Positions 57,677 through 64,000 of a stretch of DNA of 64,000 nucleotides are shown here, piece by piece. The translations under genes were made by a program, and so were the position numbers. The notes under the pieces were generated by a model. It searched no databases. It was not told the DNA's origin and saw only the letters and a program-made list of their open reading frames with translations. Origin of the DNA: Kappaphycus alvarezii (Eukaryota; Rhodophyta; Florideophyceae; Gigartinales; Solieriaceae); contig NADL03000639.1 of NCBI GenBank assembly GCA_002205965.3, forward strand, positions 310,001 to 374,000, given 5' to 3'. Numbering within the stretch: position 1 is the stretch's first letter; each line of letters begins with the position of its first letter.

Positions 57677-58476
57677 TTGATTTGTGGCAAACTTATGGAA
57701 ACAGTTTTACATAAACTTAGAGGCTATGGCAAAATGCAATTACTGGACTCAGTAGATCTATCCCATGTCGTTCAGAATCACGTATATGCTTTGGTTAAAG
57801 CTAAATATCATGAAAAAATCCCCATATTCTTCGTTCACTCTTCTCAGTATGGTTCTTACATGAATACAGACCTCATATCGGCTGCGTTGATGGACATGCA
57901 GCCGCATGCAGGAGCTCGTATCTTCCCATATGATACAGGGGCTTTGTTAATGTCTTACATCAATCGAACTGAGTCAAAGCAGGGCAATTGACATTTCTTT
58001 TCGGAACAAATTACACGTTCTTTCACGGTAAATATGACTGGACACTAGTCTCCTACAACAACAGTACTCGTACCCATACATCTACCAGTAGATCATTGGG
58101 AGCTATCGATTGGCAAAAATACATCAGATCCGAGCGTGCGCCTCGTGAAAGACCGACGGTGTACTTTGGCGATAGCCTTGGTTGGTCGCCTCCCGATATG
58201 GCATTTTCATTGTTCAAGGAAGCTTTTGAGAATATCAATCTCAATGGAAATCGTGCCTTTGTTTCTAAATATAATTATATGATACAGAAATGTGGCCTCA
58301 AGCGTCAGACAGACGGCTATAGTTGTGGTTGTTACGTAATTGCAGCAGCTACGACGCTTGCCATCAACCGCGGATTCGCACCGAATAAGACGTACAGAGC
58401 GTTATATACGCCACAGCTTACGGAGATTTATAAGTGGGTGGCAGTGAGAAGCAGAGTGCCACAAATTATCACGTAA
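57677..58476 (+). pseudogene. Ulp1/C48-type cysteine protease of the MULE
   Basis: Two frames joined by a one-base-type shift near 57990. The second (57988-58476) holds the protease core: YDWTLVSYNN, where the family has H-W and Asp here takes the His position; PTVYFGDSLGWSPPDMAF, where the family's catalytic Asp lies in a DSL/N-S-L-type turn; and QTDGYSCGCYVIAAATTLAI with the catalytic Cys in SCGCYV and the oxyanion Gln just before it. In Ulp1/SENP enzymes the triad is His-Asp-Cys and the substrates are SUMO-type conjugates. Transposon-borne versions have no proven role. The first frame (57677-57991, KIPIFFVHSSQYGSYM) is the N-terminal part of the same domain or a linker. Confidence 0.8.
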
Positions 58477-59306
58477 TCTCAATTCTTAAAGACCAACAAT
58501 TTATCCGAGGTTATGATATCTGGTTATCGTATGAAGTACCGCCCTGAATACTTTCGATGTCGTGAAGAAGTTATTGACCGTTTAAGAGATAATCGAAACT
58601 CATTTCTTAAGCGTTCTGAATTTACTGTTGGAAACAGAGCAGAGATTCTGAAAGATCTAAAACTCAGCAGTAGAGACGCTATCATAAAAGCGTCTTCAAC
58701 GACAGAGACCGCATTTGGAGTAAGATATTGCGCCGCTCGGATGCTGAAGAGGTGTTAGGATACATATATGCGTGACGCAATGAATGGAACAACCGAGGTT
58801 GCAAAGGAAAACGTGTATTGCACTAGAAATTTGGTGGATAATGAAGAAACGTTGATAACAGGCACCTGTAAAGATGGTAAATAGTTGTCAAAACGGACAG
58901 AAAAACGGGCCATGGGAAGGCAGATGGGAAAGTTGTGGTCCAAAACACGAAAGATAACCTTGGAACTGAAAGCGGACACCGCAGTGCTACTGAGAATGAG
59001 AACAATGACAAGTAAGACGATTTAATGTGATGTTTAAGCGAGGAGTCTATCTATCTCGGAAGATGAAACGAGAGGCACTTCTGCTTTCTAGAGTGCTAAT
59101 TTTGAATGCGAGTGTGTCATCACTAGTGCCGGAAGATAGAGTAAAGAAGTTGAAGCTCAAAGATAGCTTTGCAGCTGCTAGCGCAATTATGGAGGGTATC
59201 TTAGAAAGCATAGTCGACAAGATCGAAGAAAGGGATCGCAGTTGCGTTGAAGTCAGCTTCGTGAAGCTTCTTCGGAAGGTGAAGAGAGGTCCGAAGCGGC
59301 TATTGG
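58477..59306 (+). other. MULE inter-domain stretch
   Basis: ORFs 58513-58758 (RPEYFRCREEVIDRLRDNRN) and 59027-59455 (AAASAIMEGILESIVDKIEE) are charged, helical and protein-like, so they are probably parts of the transposon protein(s), but carry no motif I can name. Confidence 0.45.
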
Positions 59307-59849
59307 TTGGTTATTTTAGAGACGTTTTGTCGCTGGTACCTTCTATTGCTCGCAAAACTGTTTTCTGTTCGGGTTACGGAACTATCGTATGTGCGAAACA
59401 AAACGCGAGTAGGTGTCCGCCTCGTAACTGGTCGTTTCCAGTTTTTGAAGCATAAACCACAATCGTGTCCAGCCCGCATTAGTTTTGCTTTGAAGAATAT
59501 TGGCTCATACTGGTCCGTGGAAATGGACGCCAGTCATTCCCATGAAGCTGATTATTTAACTAAGGACCGTAAAAAGCAGCGCCAGCCCGTGCTGAGAAAA
59601 GGAATGGTTACAAAGTTTATTACATGGAAGAGAACGGACCCTCGCCGAACCGGATCATTTTGGGATGCATTGTATTCAAAGTGCTTTAACAGTACAATAT
59701 CTGATGGAATGGTAGAAAGTTCAACGCCTAATGGCTTAGTGGTATTCAAGGATGGTATGAAAGTATATAAAGGCCCCATTCTTGGCATGCAAGGAGCCAC
59801 ATGTCTACCCGGGCGAAATCGTACCCGTTATTTAAACTTTCAAACCTGA
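59307..59849 (+). pseudogene. MULE Cys/His DNA-binding region
   Basis: Near residue 50 the frame reads CPARISFALKNIGSYWSVEM and then DASHSHEADYL. The pattern C-P-A-x-I...W...H-x-H is that of the FAR1/WRKY-GCM1-type zinc-chelating domain found in front of many MULE transposases. The first Cys of the fold should lie upstream. The rest of the frame (MKVYKGPILGMQGATCLPG and so on) is unassigned. It overlaps 59027-59455 in another frame, where the reading of the element changes phase. Confidence 0.65.
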
Positions 59850-59962
59850 CGCAAACTTAGCTCCGGCATTACCGGATGCGTGTAAATCAAGGCCCCACCC
59901 CGTACTCATAAGGGGGCAATTGGGGCAATTGGTCTGATCAGCCCGGCTATGACTGGATAGCC

Positions 59963-60004
59963 GAAGATATAGACAAAAGCGGCGAAGATATAGACAAAAG
60001 CGCA
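59963..60004 (+). repeat. 21-base tandem duplication
   Basis: Two adjacent copies of GAAGATATAGACAAAAGCG plus two bases, giving EDIDKSG EDIDKSA in the plus-strand reading. It lies within the coding part of the MULE. Confidence 0.8.
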
Positions 60005-60661
60005 GAAAATTTCGTTACGAACGGTAACCTTGGTGAAGTCAAAGACCATATGGGAGATGAAGTCAATGACGTCAAGAACATTGTGGGGGATCCGATGTTT
60101 TGTACAAAAACATCGAAATGCACTCTACCTTTGGGGATTAGCACTCTTGACGAGTTGCTTCGGACATCGTGTTCAATAGTTAAGGCGGTCCAGACTTGTC
60201 ATTTTTTTTCAAGTGAAGAGGAATCGGAACAAACAGAGCTCCTCGGACGGTTTCTATTTCTGGAAGAAGGAGAGAATGTTTCCCTGGAGCTTCTTTAAAA
60301 ATCAAAAGCGAAAACGAATGAGCATGGAACTTTCGGGTGATGGCGGCGACAATGGTGGAGAAAGTTTCCCAGTGTCGACGAGATTAGGTGTTCCTTCTGT
60401 CAGAGAACTGGAACCAGATGGCAGAGACGGATAGTATTCTTCAGCGAATCTGGTCGACGATTACTTTAAAGCATCAGTCGTTTCTTACTTCAAAAGTCTA
60501 CCGCATAACGCACAAGGAGGGATGTTGTGCGCGTAGTCATGTTTATAGCGGAAAGCATAGGCTATAAATTGAGGTGTCAGGCTTCCATATTCGTGGAGAA
60601 GAATGACGGGAATCGAGACTCTGCGCCATTTGACAACAGTCGAGTTCTCTAGAAGTGCATC

Positions 60662-61400
60662 TTGAAATGCAAGAACTATAATGCCAAGAACATGTGCTTG
60701 CTCTCATTGACGGTCAAAATATTGGTACCTGACAAAGAAGATGAAGTACTTTCGTATGTCGCTGACTTCCAATTGGCGCTGTATAATCATACACCCTTCA
60801 CTGATAGGGTCACAATTAATCATCTCCCTCCAAAGATGCGTCGAGAGGCCATATAAATGAGAAACTATCTTCAAATGAGTCTTCCAGGTGCAGCAAAATA
60901 TCTTGAAGATATGTACAACATCGTCATAAATTACAGGACGGCTCAGCAGATGCTGGAATACGGGCGTACTATTTGCACTCCCAAAGATTTGGAATGTACG
61001 AAGTTTTTTGAGACATTTTTTATATCTCAAGGAGGAGGGTGTGGACACCAAATTCTGCTTCAGTTGCGACGCAGGAGGTCGCATGACAGCAGTCTGTTGG
61101 GCTGTAAAGAGTGACTTGAAGATTTTAATGACTTTTGTGTCGCGCCTGATAGATCTTTTGATTGTAAGACGGTTACGAATCGCTACGGATTCCCGCTACT
61201 CACTATCAACGGAAGAAGCAATGAAGGAGCTACGGTGACGGTTTATATGGCATCGGGGAGAGTGAGGAGGATTTTTTCACATTCAGTCGCGCTTAAAGTC
61301 CATGATACCGGTATATCCGCGATTATGTGCATAGATCAGAGCTTTGCTCGCATATACGCGACAAAAAAGGTCTTCGACACCTCTTTATTGTTTTCAGCGA
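60662..61400 (+). pseudogene. MULE transposase core (DDE)
   Basis: Spread over three frames. 60662-61020 reads NHTPFTDRVTINHLPPKMRR, then YLEDMYNIVINYRTAQQM. 61008-61110 reads LKEEGVDTKFCFSCDAGGRM and TAVCWAV, the family's stretch before the catalytic core. From 61118 a third frame reads EDFNDFCVAPDRSFDCKTVT then NRYGFPLLTINGRSNEGATV, which contains the first catalytic Asp in FDxxxxTNRYGFPL, and later AIMCIDQSFARIYATKKVFD with the second Asp in CIDQS. The third acidic residue is not located. The order and motifs are diagnostic for the MULE/MuDR transposase family. The phase changes make it inactive. Confidence 0.8.
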
Positions 61401-61432
61401 GTGGCGTTTGAACCAAAGCCAAATGAAGAACG

Positions 61433-62294
61433 TTGTGGCGCAGTGCTCGCACATCGGCAGTTCTTCCTGGAGTGAAGATATTTCCACCGAACTGTTCAAT
61501 CTACGCAGATCTAGAACGCTACGGTTTTTCCTTGAACGGTGAGAACAGTTTGAGGTTATGTACTTCACACCACTTAAGGAGAGAATCCCTGGTTGGTGCA
61601 AGTACCTCTACATCCATCAACCAAAGCTCCTCTTCACCTGCTTTAGAACCGCAGCAATACCACGACAGTACCTATCCCAAGGATTTGACTACACTGAATC
61701 TTCCAATTCAGGCTATAGCGCTTATTTGGTTTCAGAAAGGTCCCATTCAGTCGCATTCCGATACGGATACGCCTGTTGATCAGAAAGAGAGCAGAGAAAC
61801 GAAAGGGAGCGGGCATTCGTTCAGTGACAGCCCTCAGCTTGCGTTGTCGCGGTATTCGTGATCTTTAGCTCCCCGTACCTCCGGCAGTCCTCGACCAGCT
61901 GATTTCAGAAAACACGCTGTATTCCTTAAAGATGTTCAAGAAGATATTAATCGTTCCTTCTATCAACTTCTCGGTGAAGAAGGCACATCTATCCACACTG
62001 GAGGAAGTTCATTGGCCAGAGCTACAACTTGAGGAAGGCACAACTGCTGGTCCAATCGCTTATTTCGAGCTCACTTGGAGCGTTCACATGACGTCAAGGC
62101 TCAAAGAAACCAGGCCCGATCCTCCATTGAGCACAATTACGGTCCTGTTTGTGCTAAAGGAAAGCAGCGCACGTTTTAACGAGGACAGTGAGCTCACCGC
62201 CAGATTTGAATGCAAAAAACGGTATCAATGGTTTGCTTGTCTTCATATCATACGATGTCACGATTCGCAATTGCATAAATTGATTATATACTAA
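61433..62294 (+). pseudogene. MULE C-terminal region
   Basis: ORFs 61433-61861 (Ser/Thr/Gln-rich, linker-like) and 61932-62294. The latter ends FECKKRYQWFACLHIIRC, which resembles the SWIM zinc motif (CxC...CxH) that follows the DDE core in many MULEs, but one Cys of the CxC pair is not there, so the match is tentative. It lies at the position where a SWIM domain would be expected. Confidence 0.4.
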
Positions 62295-63234
62295 TCATCC
62301 CACAATTTAAAACTGTTCTCCACGACTATATAGAGCTTGAGTCATTCTTTGACAGATATTAGAATGTTACACGGTCCTTAACTTTCGGTTGAGTTCGCGA
62401 TCTCCGAAAACAGTTCAATGTCTTCGACATGAAAGCCATCCAAGAGCATATATTAAAAATATATGGCGACGGAAATCACTTACCAGATGCGGATGTGTTT
62501 GTGAAAGTAACAGCAGATAAAGAGGTAAGAAATCTTTTGAAATGAGCCGGCAGTAGCGCGATGTACGACAAATTGCGCCATTCAGCTTCTAATATTGGAC
62601 CGTTCGCATTGAACGAGCTCCACAGTCTTCTTGAAACCGCAATTTATCAGTAAAATCATCTTGAAATACTCAATTAAAAGCTTCTAGAGCGCTATAATAT
62701 TCTGGGTAAAGCAAGTAACATACAAAAGAACGTAGTTAACTGGAATGGCAACAGTATACCCGAAATATTTCCACAAATCTGACCACCTTGCCCAACTTCG
62801 TTTAAAATATCTAAGAGGAAGAACGGCTTTGCCGAAAGTTTTAAGGCAAAAAATAAACGCAGTGAGAAGCAAGAGCTCAATAAGGATGTATTGGAATCTT
62901 TTCATACTTATTCTTCGTCAAAAGTTGATTTTACACAGACAGAAGATGTCAAACGAATGGTTGTAGAAGCAGCACATAGAAATACCTTTGATATTGTTGA
63001 AAGAGGAGGTTATAGGTAGGATAAAGATGAGCTAGTTGGGCGCAGTGTGAAAGATATTTTTGCCCATCTCAATGATGTTGGGGAAACGTATAAGATCTTA
63101 CGGCACGTGGTTTCCCGCAAATAAATAGATTCAAGTAGGAACACCACTAAGAGTAGAGGTTGTTAGGGTGTCCAATCTCATCAATGTGAAATGCAGTTGC
63201 ATTCACTCATCGGTCATATTGAATAAAGCGCGCG
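62295..63234 (+). other. MULE 3' internal stretch
   Basis: AT-rich with short ORFs (62684-62905 minus, 62745-62966 plus). The plus-strand text near 62410-62560 is still protein-like, but no motif is named. Confidence 0.4.
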
Positions 63235-63483
63235 CTTTGCTCAATAAAAATTGACGAGCAGCAAAGTAACATATGTTTCGACTTTTCAGTACAAGTTTCG
63301 CTACGGGCATTGCAAGTTAGGGCCCTGTATAGTGATAGGCGTAGAACGGCGGTAGAGCTACGCTATTGGGCGCGGAGAAGTAGGCTTATGAGTCTTGGAA
63401 GTGAGATTACCGAAGTTAGAAACCCCTGCTTTGATTGGTCGAGCTCTTTATGTCGACAGTGCAGTGTATTTCTGGCTCTAGCG
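63235..63483 (-). repeat. MULE right terminal inverted repeat
   Basis: Inverse copy of 57060-57300, followed directly by CTTCCTTTT, the likely remains of the target duplication. Confidence 0.85.
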
Positions 63484-63492
63484 CTTCCTTTT

Positions 63493-64000
63493 GGAGTTGG
63501 TTTCGTCGAATAAGTCTTTTGAATTGGTCTGTTTTGTATTTCATTCGATTTCGAAGATACAGTTGTGCAAAGTTTTCATTGCCCTTTTTTTGTGACAGTG
63601 ATTTAGAATTCTGAGTTTCTAATATGATGAACTAGTTTTAATAAAGTAGTAGTAACTTCTGCCTTTGAGTCCGTAGAAAAAAAATTTTAAGCTCTAATAC
63701 GTAGAAAAAAACTTTTAAACTCTTTTACGATATTCGGGATACCTTTCTGCATTAAAAGGTCACAGTTACCTTCTCAAACTCTGAATTGATACAAACTGGG
63801 TCAAATGGAGCTTTGCGTGTGTATAGATTTTCTCTGAAATTCCTATGCCCTATTTTTCTCTGAAGTATTAGGAAAATATTCAGATTATTCACAATTTTAC
63901 TTAAACCCCTTTCTTGCGAGCCATGAACACACCTTTTCTCTCGCTTTCTGCGAGAGTAAAATGAAATAGAAATGGCAATAAAAAAATTAGCAATAAAAAT
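63493..64000. other. AT-rich flank with a small tandem repeat
   Basis: No gene. An imperfect tandem pair of CGTAGAAAAAAA..TTTTAA..CTCT units lies at about 63672-63729. Confidence 0.5.

Larger units (their letters stand above)
57060..63483 (+). mobile_element. Mutator-like element (MULE) with a Ulp1-type protease
   Basis: Long terminal inverted repeats: 57060-57300 and 63235-63483 align in inverse orientation with shared blocks CAATCAAAGCAGGGG, CGCCCAATAGCGTA and CTACCGCCGTTCTACGCC. Flanks CTTCATTTG (57051-57059) and CTTCCTTTT (63484-63492) agree at 7 of 9 positions, as expected for an aged 9-bp MULE target duplication. The inside, on the plus strand, carries a C48/Ulp1-like protease (57677-58476), a Cys/His DNA-binding region (about 59400-59560) and a MULE transposase core (about 60700-61390). 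Protease-bearing MULEs are known in plants and some other eukaryotes. Several frame changes and stops show that the copy is inactive. At 6.4 kb it is long for a MULE, as protease-bearing ones are. Confidence 0.8.

Noticed and set aside
57060-63483. Polinton or other virus-like element, suggested by long inverted ends plus a cysteine protease
   Set aside because: No PolB, packaging ATPase, integrase or capsid motif is seen. The FAR1-like region and DDE motifs are those of a MULE, and the flanking duplication is 9 bases.

Overview
The window looks like nuclear DNA of a repeat-rich eukaryote. It carries LINE, Ty3/gypsy, pogo/Tigger and Mutator-like relics, no bacterial operons or ribosome binding sites, and very few open host genes. 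Nothing fixes the species. A repeat-laden alga such as a red seaweed would fit the mix of elements, but that is a guess.

Layout. 0.06-5.9 kb is a host-like island bounded by arrays of a 5-base GTACT/GTACA unit. Its minus strand has a chain of reading frames in a plausible protein order: Ser/Pro-rich N terminus, charged helical part, 35-residue tandem repeats, Gly/Arg/Glu-rich part, one membrane helix. It is either one intron-bearing gene or a decayed one. 6.5-13.5 kb is LINE territory: a plus-strand LINE 3' half (about 8.07-10.04 kb) split by a 663-base element with terminal inverted repeats, a minus-strand LINE C terminus (10.34-11.06 kb) and a minus-strand LINE reverse transcriptase piece (12.13-12.64 kb). 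14.4-20.2 kb is a broken Ty3/gypsy fossil, which stops at a sharp change into AT-rich DNA.

20.2-36.8 kb is mixed: AT-rich stretches, a two-copy degenerate repeat (21.0 and 23.7 kb), a perfect 22-bp hairpin (21.6 kb), and more LINE pieces, including two copies lying tail to tail around a duplicated 90-base unit (25.9-27.2 kb). 36.9-39.5 kb is a second small island with GTACT arrays and one or two host-like minus-strand ORFs. 39.5-41.5 kb is a decayed pogo/Tigger transposon. 42.6-57.0 kb is an AT-rich desert with no convincing gene.

57.06-63.48 kb is the most complete unit: a Mutator-like element with about 240-bp terminal inverted repeats, an imperfect 9-bp target duplication, a Ulp1/C48-type cysteine protease, a zinc-chelating DNA-binding region and a MULE transposase core in shifted frames. 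Most content is therefore mobile-element debris of several ages. The least explained host-like parts are the 0.4-5.7 kb island and the GTACT arrays. Without tools, boundaries are good to tens of bases and family names rest on recognised motifs.
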